Shown here piece after piece: positions 17,478 to 24,131 of a stretch of DNA of 29,157 bases (position 1 is its first letter; each line of letters begins with the position of its first letter). The DNA is taken from the NCBI GenBank assembly GCA_964397545.1, contig CAYNIW010000026.1, positions 1 through 29,157 of the forward strand. Reading direction: 5' to 3'. The notes under the pieces were generated by a model that was given only the letters and a program-made list of their open reading frames with translations, was not told the DNA's origin and made no database searches. The position numbers and the translations under genes are program-made. The DNA comes from JAFGIG01 sp964397545 (lineage in GTDB: Bacteria > SDB-A).

Positions 17478-18680
17478 ATGGTCCGCAGATTTTCTAAAAT
17501 CTCATCAAGCATCAAGAGGTCGGAAATAAGAGAACTTTTAAGCCTGACGAGAAAACCCGGCATAATCTCATTCGGCGGAGGGCTTCCCGACGCCAAGCTC
17601 TTCCCGACAAAGGAAATAACTGAAATAACGGAAAAAGTCCTTCACTCAAAAGGCTATTTGGCTCTTCAATACGGCCCGACTCCCGGAGAATCCGACATGA
17701 TCGAATCTCTCATAAAATTCATGTCCGATTTCGGTGAAAAAGCCGAACCAAACGAAATCTGCGTCACTTCTTCGTCTCAGCAGGGGCTTGACCTTGTGTC
17801 CCGGCTTTTCATTGACGAGGGCACCCCTGTCATAATGGAACTCCCATCTTATCTCGGAGCCATTCAGGCTTTCAGGCGAGATATGTCTCAAATGATAGGC
17901 GTGAAAATGGATTTCGGCGGCATGGACATCGGCATGCTCGAGCGTGAAATAGAAAAGCTCGAGAAGAAAAAAACCCCTCCCGCATTCATATATACGATAC
18001 CCGATTTTCAAAATCCCTCCGGAATAACGATGACAATCGACAGAAGAAACGAACTCGTTCAGTTCGCCGCCAACAGGGACATTTTAATAGTCGAAGATTC
18101 GCCTTACAGAGAGCTGAGCTACACGGGCGAAATACTTCCGAGCCTTTGGACAATTTCTGGAGGGAAAGGAGTAGTCCTTCTCAAGACATTTTCAAAAATG
18201 CTTTTCCCCGGCATGAGGATGGGCTGGATAACGGCGGAAAAAGACATAATTGACAAGGTTATAATGCTCAAACAGTCTGTGGACCTGTGCACTCCGTCTT
18301 TCACTCAGCTCATATTGTCGGAATTCATCTCGAAAGGAAAAATGGAAGAAACCATACAAAGAGCCATCGACCTTTACAAACCGAAAATCTCGACCATGCT
18401 CAAAGCTCTCGAAGAAAACATGCCCCGGCAAGTGGAGTGGTCAAAACCTGAGGGCGGCATGTTTTTGTGGGTCATACTGCCTGAAAACATTGACGCCAAA
18501 GATGTATTCTATAAAGCGATAGAAAAAAATGTCGCTTACGTCACCGGCCAGCCTTTCCACTGCGACGGGTCGGGGAAAAACACCCTGAGGCTCAATTACT
18601 CTTTCCCGTCTATAGAAGGGATAGAAAAAGGAATTAAAATACTGTCTGATGTCATAAAAGAGTTCATATGCAAAAAATAA
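17478..18680 (+). CDS. Fold type I PLP-dependent aminotransferase (2-aminoadipate/MocR-like class)
   Basis: Pyridoxal-phosphate aminotransferase of 400 residues. The N-terminus ISFGGGLPDAKLFP, the QYGPTPG segment near 64-70, IPDFQNPSG at 174-182, EDSPYREL at 206-213 and the cofactor lysine K240 in LLKTFSKMLFPGMRMGW match the 2-aminoadipate/LysN and multi-substrate branch. LRLNYSFP near the C-terminus carries the expected carboxylate-binding arginine. Substrate is not fixed by sequence; 2-aminoadipate, branched-chain or aromatic amino acids are all possible. There is no N-terminal DNA-binding domain, so it is not a MocR regulator. AAAGGAG lies before the ATG. It is the first gene of a plus-strand operon, and its stop overlaps the next gene by 13 bases. 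Confidence 0.9.
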   Translation: MVRRFSKISSSIKRSEIRELLSLTRKPGIISFGGGLPDAKLFPTKEITEITEKVLHSKGYLALQYGPTPGESDMIESLIKFMSDFGEKAEPNEICVTSSSQQGLDLVSRLFIDEGTPVIMELPSYLGAIQAFRRDMSQMIGVKMDFGGMDIGMLEREIEKLEKKKTPPAFIYTIPDFQNPSGITMTIDRRNELVQFAANRDILIVEDSPYRELSYTGEILPSLWTISGGKGVVLLKTFSKMLFPGMRMGWITAEKDIIDKVIMLKQSVDLCTPSFTQLILSEFISKGKMEETIQRAIDLYKPKISTMLKALEENMPRQVEWSKPEGGMFLWVILPENIDAKDVFYKAIEKNVAYVTGQPFHCDGSGKNTLRLNYSFPSIEGIEKGIKILSDVIKEFICKK

Positions 18681-19480
18681 TTGCCGCAACATTGATATTG
18701 TTTTTTATACCTGCCGTTACTGCTGTATCCCAGAAGAGAGTGTCTATAACAATAGACGATCTGCCTTTCACATACACAAGAGGTCTTTCAAGAGACCAGA
18801 AACAGGAATACTTTTTGAGAATTTTAGACACCCTCGACTCGAGAGGCGTCAAGGTCACAGGTTTCGCAATAACTTCGACGATAAACTCTTTCGCCCTCGA
18901 GCTCATGAACGAATTCGTCAGCAGAGGGCATTCTGTCGGAAACCACACCCACACCCACCCCAATCTCGCTGACGTTTCGGCGGAAAAATATATAGAGGAC
19001 TTCCTAAAATGCGATTCTGCTCTTACCGAGCTTTTCGGAGAAAGACCGAAATATTTCAGATACCCCTGTCTGAGTATGGGCGACACTCCCGGTAAGAAGG
19101 ATTCCGTTCTCGAAGCCCTGAGGATGAACGGATACGAAGTCGCCCCAGTGACGATAGACAATGACGACTGGAAATTCAACAAGACTTTCGTCGACGCCTT
19201 GCCTTCGGGAGACACGGCTTTTCTTGACTCTGTCAAAGATGAATTTCTTTCTCACATAGAAGAGAGAATTTTATCGAACGACAGTTTTTATCAGAAAAAA
19301 TACAAAAGAGACGTCCCCCTCGTCATGCTCCTTCACATGAACTATCTGAACTCTTTCGTCCTCGGTGAAATCCTCGATCATTTCAAAGAAACCGGATGGA
19401 CTTTTATATCCCTGGAAGAAGCTCTTGAAGACACTGTCTACAGAAAGTATTCGCGCTATTCGGGAGAGACCTCAAAATGA
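18668..19480 (+). CDS. Secreted polysaccharide deacetylase (NodB-fold)
   Basis: Carbohydrate esterase 4-type deacetylase, 270 residues, removing acetyl groups from peptidoglycan or another glycan outside the cytoplasm. The N-terminus is a signal peptide (hydrophobic 5-20, TAVS near the cleavage region). NodB motifs are visible: TIDD with D30/D31, GNHTHTHPNL with H93 and H97 as zinc ligands, FRYP near 167-170, and a late LVMLLHMNYL. The exact glycan is unknown. It overlaps the aminotransferase gene by 13 bases and the following histidine phosphatase gene by 4 (ATGA), so translation of the three genes is probably coupled. Confidence 0.88.
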   Translation: MQKIIAATLILFFIPAVTAVSQKRVSITIDDLPFTYTRGLSRDQKQEYFLRILDTLDSRGVKVTGFAITSTINSFALELMNEFVSRGHSVGNHTHTHPNLADVSAEKYIEDFLKCDSALTELFGERPKYFRYPCLSMGDTPGKKDSVLEALRMNGYEVAPVTIDNDDWKFNKTFVDALPSGDTAFLDSVKDEFLSHIEERILSNDSFYQKKYKRDVPLVMLLHMNYLNSFVLGEILDHFKETGWTFISLEEALEDTVYRKYSRYSGETSK

Positions 19481-20100
19481 CTGAAATTTTCCTTGTCAGA
19501 CACGCCCAGACACAATGGAACGTAGAAAGACGGATGCAGGGAAAGTGCGAGTCGGAGCTGACTTCTCTGGGTATAGAGCAGTCTTTTCTTTTGTCATTAA
19601 AACTTTCAAAAGTCAATTTCAGCGCAATCTATTCCAGCCCTTCCATAAGATCATACAAAACCGCAAAAATTCTAATCGAACACAGGGAAAAAGACATCTT
19701 CCAATCGGATTTACTCAGAGAGATAGACTTCGGCTCCTGGGAGGGCAGAACAATCAACGACATACAAGTAAACGACACTGAACTGTTTTTTATATACAAA
19801 AACATGCCCTCTGCGTTCAGGGCTCCGGGCGGAGAGACTTTCGGCGAAGTCCAGGAGAGGGCTTTTAAGTTCATAGATTCGATCTCGGAAAAGCATTTTG
19901 GACAAAAAATACTCACTGTCACGCACGGCGGTCTTATAAGGACGGTTCTGACAAAACTAAAGGGTTTCAGCCTTGACGAGGTCTGGAATATAGAAGCCCT
20001 CGAAAACACATCCATAACACTTATCAGGGCAGATAACTCTTCCGTCGAACTGGTCTACGAGAATCGCAAAGACCACCTCGAGTCAGTGGAAAAGGAGTAG
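19477..20100 (+). CDS. Histidine phosphatase family protein (phosphoglycerate mutase-like)
   Basis: Cytoplasmic 207-residue member of the histidine phosphatase superfamily. The catalytic RHA motif gives the phospho-accepting H9 (FLVRHAQTQWN). SSPSIRSYKTAKI supplies the second arginine, EIDFGSWEGRT the acidic residue, and VTHGGLIRTVL the second catalytic histidine. The pattern fits the CobC/GpmB/broad phosphatase group rather than true phosphoglycerate mutase, since it lacks the WNxxNRFTGW insertion of the next gene. The substrate is undetermined. It starts at ATGA, overlapping the deacetylase stop, and ends two bases before the gpmA start codon. Confidence 0.88.
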   Translation: MTEIFLVRHAQTQWNVERRMQGKCESELTSLGIEQSFLLSLKLSKVNFSAIYSSPSIRSYKTAKILIEHREKDIFQSDLLREIDFGSWEGRTINDIQVNDTELFFIYKNMPSAFRAPGGETFGEVQERAFKFIDSISEKHFGQKILTVTHGGLIRTVLTKLKGFSLDEVWNIEALENTSITLIRADNSSVELVYENRKDHLESVEKE

Positions 20101-20102
20101 TC

Positions 20103-20846
20103 ATGTATGAATTAGTTCTCTTAAGACACGGTGAGAGCCTTTGGAACAAGGAGAACCGCTTCACAGGCTGGACCGATATTGATCTTTCTGAAAAAGGAAT
20201 CGAAGAGGCTCACTCAGCCGGCAAAAAACTAAAAGAAAAAGGCTTTGTTTTCGATATAGCGTTCACTTCTGTTTTGAAAAGAGCCATAAGGACTCTCTGG
20301 ATAGCTCTCGATAAAATGGATCTTATGTGGATACCCGTGGACAGAGACTGGAGGCTCAACGAACGCCACTACGGTGCCCTTCAAGGTCTGAACAAGTCCG
20401 AAATGGCGCAAAAATTCGGAGAGGAACAGGTTCATATATGGAGGAGGAGTTACGACATCAGGCCCCCTGAGCTTGCCAAAGACGACCCCCGTTATCCAGG
20501 CAATGACCTGCGATACAGAAATCTCGATGAAAAAGACCTGCCCCAGACGGAATGCCTGAAAGACACTGTCCAGAGGTTTCTGCCGCACTGGCACGAAAAT
20601 ATCGCGCCGGCAGTCAAATCCGGCAAAAAAGTTATAATCGCCGCTCACGGAAACAGTTTGAGAGCACTGGTAAAATTTTTAGACGATGTCCCGGAAGATG
20701 AGATAGTATCGTTGAACATACCGACCGGCATACCTCTGATATACGAACTCGACGACGACTTAAAACCTGTAAAGCATTACTACCTCGCCTCGGAAGAGGA
20801 GCTTTCATCCGCCCAAAAAGCCGTCAAGAACCAGGGCAAAGCCTAA
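20103..20846 (+). CDS. gpmA: 2,3-bisphosphoglycerate-dependent phosphoglycerate mutase
   Basis: Glycolytic enzyme interconverting 3- and 2-phosphoglycerate. The 247-residue length is normal for the dPGM family. Characteristic motifs are all present: LLRHGESLWNKENRFTGW with phospho-histidine H9, LNERHYGALQGLNK with the catalytic Glu, and AAHGNSLRALV with the second active-site histidine, then the lysine-rich mobile C-terminal tail. Cytoplasmic. It is last in the four-gene plus-strand operon. Translation is probably coupled to the preceding phosphatase gene, whose final codons contain a GGAGTAG Shine-Dalgarno. Confidence 0.96.
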   Translation: MYELVLLRHGESLWNKENRFTGWTDIDLSEKGIEEAHSAGKKLKEKGFVFDIAFTSVLKRAIRTLWIALDKMDLMWIPVDRDWRLNERHYGALQGLNKSEMAQKFGEEQVHIWRRSYDIRPPELAKDDPRYPGNDLRYRNLDEKDLPQTECLKDTVQRFLPHWHENIAPAVKSGKKVIIAAHGNSLRALVKFLDDVPEDEIVSLNIPTGIPLIYELDDDLKPVKHYYLASEEELSSAQKAVKNQGKA

Positions 20847-20894
20847 AACAGTTCAATAGTTTTCACCGCGCCACGATGTAAGATTGTTTTACTT

Positions 20895-20924
20895 TCTTCG
20901 TCGAAGATATCTTTTTATTTTTTT
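20895..20924 (+). terminator. Weak rho-independent terminator candidate after gpmA
   Basis: A five-base-pair stem (TCTTC/GAAGA, three-base loop) is followed by a T-rich tract to 20924. The stem is short and AT-rich. It lies in the 130-base gap between the convergent gpmA and mazF-like genes, where a terminator is expected. Confidence 0.3.
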
Positions 20925-20976
20925 CTATCTGGGTTTGAAGAAAAAACTAAGAAATTTTACCTTGGGCTACGGTTTA

Positions 20977-21315
20977 TTAAATTTTGTTTTCTATGATTTG
21001 AACAATTTTTTCTATTACTTTATCAAACTTTTTGTCATTCAAATTTCCAACAGACCTTCTGATGATTTTTTTGTCGGCCGTGAACAACTTGTTGGGTCTT
21101 ATATTGCTTGGCTGATTGAGAGATCCTTTATTAAAATCTGAATCAAGAATTTCAATAGCATAATCGTCTTTAATGGTTTTGCTCGTGATTTGACAAAGAA
21201 TAACATCATCGCCTTTAAGCTTTGATACTATTAGAGCGGGTCTTTTTTTACTGTTTGTCAAATCAGAGAATGGAAAAGGAATGACTACTACTTCTCCCCT
21301 TACAAATCCTTCCAA
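20977..21315 (-). CDS. MazF/PemK-like type II toxin (endoribonuclease)
   Basis: Toxin of the MazF/PemK/CcdB fold, 112 residues from the chosen start; family members cleave RNA at short sequence motifs. Evidence is the opening FVRGEVVVIPFPFSDLTNSKKRPALIVS, of which RGEVV, PFPFSD and KRPALIVS are family hallmarks, followed by ILCQITSK and a basic C-terminal helix. The key Arg and Thr/Ser residues are retained. The likely start is TTG at 21315: AGGAGG lies seven bases upstream and the first residues then match the family. An earlier in-frame ATG at 21342 has no such signal. It overlaps the antitoxin gene by 16 bases, so toxin synthesis depends on antitoxin translation. Confidence 0.87.
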   Translation of the reverse strand: MEGFVRGEVVVIPFPFSDLTNSKKRPALIVSKLKGDDVILCQITSKTIKDDYAIEILDSDFNKGSLNQPSNIRPNKLFTADKKIIRRSVGNLNDKKFDKVIEKIVQIIENKI

Positions 21316-21581
21316 GCAATATCCTCCTGGGGAAGCAACCAATCCTTTATTAAAGCCGTTTCACAGACGATATTAGAGTCATAATCTGAAAATTCCAATT
21401 TTTCTACTATTGGAGATGCTTTGCAAAAGTATTGCTTTTCGTGACTTTCAGACAGTTTTTCCACGGTTTGAGCATAATTATTAAGAGAAGAAGCGGTATT
21501 TTTTATACTCTCCGGTATTTTATACCACCAATTATATGCATGTTTTGAAGAATGTATTGACGCGTTAGAATAATTGTTCAT
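21300..21581 (-). CDS. Probable antitoxin of the MazF-like toxin
   Basis: Protein of 93 residues directly upstream of, and overlapping, the MazF-like gene. The C-terminal part, ETALIKDWLLPQEDIAWKDL, is acidic with Trp/Leu anchors, the kind of tail that antitoxins wrap into the MazF/PemK groove; similar tails occur in PemI-type antitoxins. The N-terminal half is polar (YNWWYKIPESIKNTASSLNNY) and I see no definite ribbon-helix-helix or AbrB motif, so the DNA-binding type is unclear. ATG at 21581 overlaps the preceding gene's TGA as ATGA. The assignment rests mainly on gene order and tail. Confidence 0.7.
   Translation of the reverse strand: MNNYSNASIHSSKHAYNWWYKIPESIKNTASSLNNYAQTVEKLSESHEKQYFCKASPIVEKLEFSDYDSNIVCETALIKDWLLPQEDIAWKDL
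21323..21328 (-). promoter_or_regulatory. Shine-Dalgarno that fixes the TTG start of the MazF-like gene
   Basis: AGGAGG on the minus strand, inside the 3' end of the antitoxin gene, is seven bases before TTG at 21315-21313. It is the only strong ribosome site near the toxin's N-terminus, which argues for TTG over the upstream ATG. Confidence 0.65.
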
Positions 21582-21910
21582 TTTTGGCTCTTTTTATAAA
21601 ATTTTTCGATTTCTTTTATTTTTTCCGTCAACCACTGATTTATGCTTTTTGCAGTTTCCAAATTCATCACCAGCCCGCACTCTATTTCTCTAATTATTCC
21701 TTCGCTGAGTTCTCTTTGGATTTCTTTCCCTAAATTATTATTTTCAATTAATTCATGTGTAACACTATTCGGAACAGGGAAATTTTCTGAGAAAAAATCT
21801 AATTTCAGATCACCTTTCGGCGTTAAACCGCCTATAACACCGTTAATGAAATGGCTTTTATAGGCTGTATTTTTCTTATAAAAAAATTTCAACATTTTTT
21901 CATTATTCAT
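21578..21910 (-). CDS. Unknown first gene of the MazF-type module
   Basis: Protein of 110 residues from the ATG at 21910, chosen because GGGGGAAAT precedes it; a longer reading from 21973 has no ribosome site. I do not recognise the family with confidence. The first half has GVIGGLTPKGDLKLDFFSE, which reads as a small beta sheet. The second half has REIECGLVMNLETAKSINQWL followed by a charged helix, a layout reminiscent of small DUF3467-type proteins. There is no signal peptide or membrane segment. It overlaps the antitoxin gene by ATGA and so is the first gene of a three-gene operon. It could be a third toxin-antitoxin component or an unrelated passenger. Confidence 0.7.
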   Translation of the reverse strand: MNNEKMLKFFYKKNTAYKSHFINGVIGGLTPKGDLKLDFFSENFPVPNSVTHELIENNNLGKEIQRELSEGIIREIECGLVMNLETAKSINQWLTEKIKEIEKFYKKSQK

Positions 21911-21937
21911 ATTTCCCCCTATTTGATTCCAAGAATA

Positions 21938-21967
21938 ATTATAATGTATTTTTTTTTTACGTTGTAA
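21938..21967 (-). promoter_or_regulatory. Promoter candidate for the three-gene MazF module
   Basis: A perfect TATAAT (21943-21938) lies 28 bases before the ATG at 21910. The best -35, TTACAA (21967-21962), is 18 bases away and only partly matches consensus. A second TATAAT with a 15-base spacer lies near 21994-22020. Confidence 0.4.
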
Positions 21968-22148
21968 TACCAAAATATTCTTTAGCGTTATACATTATAA
22001 TAAAATAGCCATTATTACAATTTCATTTCCTTCGTTAAATACTAAATCATTTGTAGTGAGTTGGCAAAACCTCTCCCTGTTTATTCATTATTATTTTCTT
22101 TCGCGTCCATTTGTGGTTAAATCTTCTTTCTTGTTTTTTATTTGTGTA

Positions 22149-22172
22149 ACAATTTTTGTTTACAAAAATTGT
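22149..22172. repeat. Hairpin 1 in repeat array
   Basis: Perfect 10-base inverted repeat ACAATTTTTG / CAAAAATTGT with a four-base TTTA loop, abutting the ATTCGCG that opens the second repeat copy. It is not followed by a long T run, so a simple terminator is not favoured. Confidence 0.65.
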
Positions 22173-22318
22173 ATTCGCGTTTATTCGTGGTTATCTTTTT
22201 TTCTTCTTTATTAAATTAGCGTCCATTCGCGGTTAAATCTTCTTTTCTCTTCATTAGAGTTCATTCACAGTTAAATATCTTTTTAGTAAGTGTTTTTTTA
22301 ATTTGTATATAAACTTTT

Positions 22319-22341
22319 CTAATTTGCTTTATGCAAATTAG
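22319..22341. repeat. Hairpin 2 in repeat array
   Basis: Perfect nine-base inverted repeat CTAATTTGC / GCAAATTAG with loop TTTAT, again directly followed by CATTCGCGG of the last repeat copy. Its loop resembles that of hairpin 1 while its arms differ in sequence. Confidence 0.65.
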
Positions 22342-22404
22342 CATTCGCGGTTAAAAGCTTTACCTTTAATCTTCTTGCGAGATAAATCAATTATGATTTG
22401 CCTC

Positions 22405-22794
22405 TTAGGGGTTGATATCTTTACTACACCTTTTTCTGTAATCCTCTAAAGCATCTTTAAGAACCTCTTCTCCGAGAACCGAACAATGCAGTTTTAAATC
22501 TGGCAATCCCATTAGATAATCAACTATATCCTGATTCCTGAGTTTCTCGGCTTCTGTAATTTTTTTATTTAAAATAAGCTCGATCAACGCTTCGGCGCTC
22601 GCTATTGCCGCCGTGCACCCGAAAGCAAGGTATTTCGCGTCCGTTATCACGCCGTTTTCGTCAATTTTCAGCGTCAATTCCATTGCGTCGCCGCATTCGA
22701 AAGATCCCGTAAAGCCTTTTGCCGAAAAGTCTTTTATCCGACCAAAGTGTTTGGGTTCCAAAAAACAGTCCATCACTTTATCGTTGTATTTCAT
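22405..22794 (-). CDS. IscU/NifU-type iron-sulfur cluster scaffold protein
   Basis: Scaffold protein of 129 residues on which iron-sulfur clusters are assembled before transfer to apo-proteins. All three cluster cysteines are present: C34 in FECGD with the conserved Asp36, C60 in AFGCTAAIAS, and C104 in LHCSVLGEE with His103 before it. It lacks the C-terminal Nfu domain of NifU and matches IscU/NifU-N length. No cysteine desulfurase, ferredoxin or IscR gene is adjacent, and it sits between two toxin-antitoxin modules, which is unusual. The ATG at 22794 has GGAAAGAGAAA upstream. It is about 130 bases downstream of the HepT gene on the same strand. Confidence 0.9.
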   Translation of the reverse strand: MKYNDKVMDCFLEPKHFGRIKDFSAKGFTGSFECGDAMELTLKIDENGVITDAKYLAFGCTAAIASAEALIELILNKKITEAEKLRNQDIVDYLMGLPDLKLHCSVLGEEVLKDALEDYRKRCSKDINP

Positions 22795-22954
22795 TTTCTC
22801 TTTCCAGTCCCTCTATTTTCTTAAAAGATAATAAAATACCGTCTATAATTTTCTTCGTGTCCCAATTTTTGCTTACAATATTTGGATTTAGGGTTAGTTC
22901 TTTTCTTAACGAATAAGGGAAATATTCAGGCTTCTTTTTGTTCTTGTTTTTTGA
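22778..22954 (-). pseudogene. Possible gene fragment between hepT and the IscU-like gene
   Basis: An open frame without a standard start codon runs through the HepT-IscU gap and overlaps both neighbours slightly. Its translation (including EYFPYSLRKELTLNP and KIIDGILLSFKKIEGLE) looks like real protein with amphipathic helices rather than random AT-rich sequence. I do not recognise it. A remnant of a lost gene is the simplest reading; chance is also possible. Confidence 0.25.
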
Positions 22955-23243
22955 TTATTTCTTCAATCCTCGGTTTAAGTTCCGGGATATTGTTTTTTAA
23001 CACAGACCAAACAACTTCCCATTTTACTCCAAAATATTCATGTATTATTTTGTCTCTCAAGGCTGCCATTTCTTTCCATGGTATACTTGTATTTTTTTTC
23101 TTAAAATCGGTTGACAAGTTTTTAACTGCCTCTCCAATAACTTCTATACTCCTTGAACAACCCCTTTTCAGTAATTCATTTGAGATAAAATCGTCATAGG
23201 TCAATAATTCAGTTTCTTTTATCAGAAAATTGATTTCATCCAT
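22926..23243 (-). CDS. hepT: HepT-like ribonuclease toxin (formerly DUF86)
   Basis: HEPN-family toxin of 105 residues. The RNase signature Rx4HxY is intact: R63, H68 and Y70 in LRDKIIHEYFGV. The SRSIEVIGEAVKNLS and IPWKEMAALRD segments are typical of the DUF86/HepT fold. In characterised HepT-MntA pairs the nucleotidyltransferase adds AMP to the motif tyrosine and silences the toxin; Y70 is available here. The ATG at 23243 has only a weak AGG upstream. The N-terminus is short by some 10-15 residues compared with typical HepT, and in-frame codons upstream run to a stop within 24 bases without a start. It lies 21 bases downstream of the MntA gene. Confidence 0.85.
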   Translation of the reverse strand: MDEINFLIKETELLTYDDFISNELLKRGCSRSIEVIGEAVKNLSTDFKKKNTSIPWKEMAALRDKIIHEYFGVKWEVVWSVLKNNIPELKPRIEEIIKKQEQKEA

Positions 23244-23264
23244 ATATGCCTGAGATACGGCAAG

Positions 23265-23594
23265 TTATGTTTCATGCCAGAGTATATCTTTTTCTATGTA
23301 CGGTTTAATGTAAGGACTTAAACTTTCTTTAGTAATTAACTCTACTTTTCTTTCAAAAATGCTTTCAAGACAATCTGATAAATTCAAAAATGATTCGTAT
23401 AGGCCATTGAAATTTTCACCAAATCTACTTAAATCAAATTCAATGAGAAAATCAATATCACTGTTCTTTTTTTGCTCTCCCCTGGCAAAAGAGCCGAATA
23501 AGCCTATTTTTTTAACTTTATTTTTTTTGAGTGTTTTATTATTCTTTTTTAATGTTTCGAGAATCACTTTTTCGGACAGTTTTTTTGAATCCAT
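23265..23594 (-). CDS. mntA: MntA-like nucleotidyltransferase antitoxin
   Basis: Minimal nucleotidyltransferase of 109 residues paired with the HepT toxin. The catalytic signature GSFARGEQKKNSDID gives G34-S35 and the two metal Asp residues D46 and D48. The later KVELITKE supplies a possible third acidic residue. In the known system this enzyme transfers AMP groups to HepT and neutralises it; that activity is inferred from the family. GGGGAAAA precedes the ATG at 23594. A good promoter lies at 23648-23676. It is the first gene of the pair. Confidence 0.87.
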   Translation of the reverse strand: MDSKKLSEKVILETLKKNNKTLKKNKVKKIGLFGSFARGEQKKNSDIDFLIEFDLSRFGENFNGLYESFLNLSDCLESIFERKVELITKESLSPYIKPYIEKDILWHET

Positions 23595-23647
23595 TTTTCC
23601 CCGTAATTTGCTATTCTTGTTCTTTGATAAAATTTTTATTCAATAAA

Positions 23648-23676
23648 ATCATAGAATAACTACTGAAAAATATCAA
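23648..23676 (-). promoter_or_regulatory. Promoter of the mntA-hepT pair
   Basis: TTGATA (23676-23671) and TATGAT (23653-23648), each five of six consensus bases, are separated by 17 bases. The predicted start near 23641 leaves a leader of about 47 bases before the mntA ATG at 23594. Confidence 0.6.
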
Positions 23677-23786
23677 CAAACAATATATCTAAATATCTCC
23701 TTTTTCGAGAATGATAGTTTTATAAATTCCATGGTTTTTAATAAGAGAATATTACAACAATGTTAAAACATAATTAGTATAATGCT

Positions 23787-23821
23787 TTATTGTTAATTGT
23801 TCATTGCTAATTGATTATTGA
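23787..23821. repeat. Five contiguous seven-base repeats
   Basis: Five uninterrupted heptamers of the form TNATTGN: TTATTGT, TAATTGT, TCATTGC, TAATTGA, TTATTGA. They lie in the 233-base AT-rich gap between mntA and the small DUF4177-like gene, ending just before that gene's stop codon. Confidence 0.65.
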
Positions 23822-23827
23822 AAATTC

Positions 23828-24040
23828 TCAAGAAACCGGTCTTTTAAAGTAATACCAGTATTGCATGCCGTTGGGTGAGCCTATGACGCTGACCATCTCC
23901 CATCCTTCTTCTCCCATTCGCGAGAGTATGTCAGGCCATTGGTCTTCCTCATATTCCTGATGGCTGTGTCCTTTTTTGCTGAATATCTTTACCGTAATTT
24001 TCTGCTGATACCATATCTCCGCGTATTCCCACTTTGCCAT
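23828..24040 (-). CDS. Small DUF4177-like protein
   Basis: Protein of 70 residues. It opens with KWEYAEIWYQQ and ends with LSRMGEEGWEMVSVIG and WYYFKRP, the order of short motifs found in DUF4177-type proteins (a WEY start, a GxxGWE centre and an FKRP end). No function is established for these. It is probably cytoplasmic; there is no signal peptide. AAAGGA lies before the ATG. It is a single gene, divergent from the secreted-protein gene at 24132, with a 91-base shared upstream region. Confidence 0.7.
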   Translation of the reverse strand: MAKWEYAEIWYQQKITVKIFSKKGHSHQEYEEDQWPDILSRMGEEGWEMVSVIGSPNGMQYWYYFKRPVS

Positions 24041-24070
24041 ATTTTTTTCCTTTCGTTAAAAATCTTTATA

Positions 24071-24100
24071 TTGATGACATAAGGCTTTTATCATTATATT
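24071..24100 (+). promoter_or_regulatory. Promoter candidate for the secreted-protein gene at 24132
   Basis: TTGATG (24071-24076) and TATATT (24095-24100) are 18 bases apart, 31 bases before the ATG. It lies in the divergent gap shared with the DUF4177-like gene. Confidence 0.5.
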
Positions 24101-24131
24101 ATAAACATGCCTTAACAGGAAAGAAGGATCG

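Larger units (their letters stand above)
22103..22360. repeat. Five degenerate copies of a CATTCGCGGTTAAAT-type repeat
   Basis: Five imperfect direct copies of a unit best seen as GCGTCCATTCGCGGTTAAAT followed by a CTTCTTTT tract. The cores start at about 22108, 22182, 22224, 22262 and 22342. Start-to-start spacing is 74, 42, 38 and 80 bases, so a unit of about 40 bases with two double-length gaps. Each double-length gap contains a hairpin ending right at the next copy. The copies at 22219-22246 and 22103-22130 agree best. No coding potential. Confidence 0.7.
21974..22404. other. AT-rich intergenic region without genes
   Basis: This 431-base stretch between the MazF module and the IscU-like gene has no open frame of note on either strand. 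It holds the degenerate repeat array and the two hairpins described separately, plus promoter-like sequence at its left end. No transposase remnant or RNA gene was recognised. Confidence 0.6.

Noticed and set aside
21911..21973. Longer N-terminus for the first gene of the MazF module
   Set aside because: The extension is basic and low in information, overlaps the promoter-like TATAAT, and lacks a ribosome site; the ATG at 21910 has a strong one.
22103..22360. Possible CRISPR array
   Set aside because: Copies are degenerate, spacing is irregular (38 to 80 bases), intervening sequences are AT-rich with hairpins, and no cas genes are present apart from a Cas4-like nuclease domain fused to a distant helicase.
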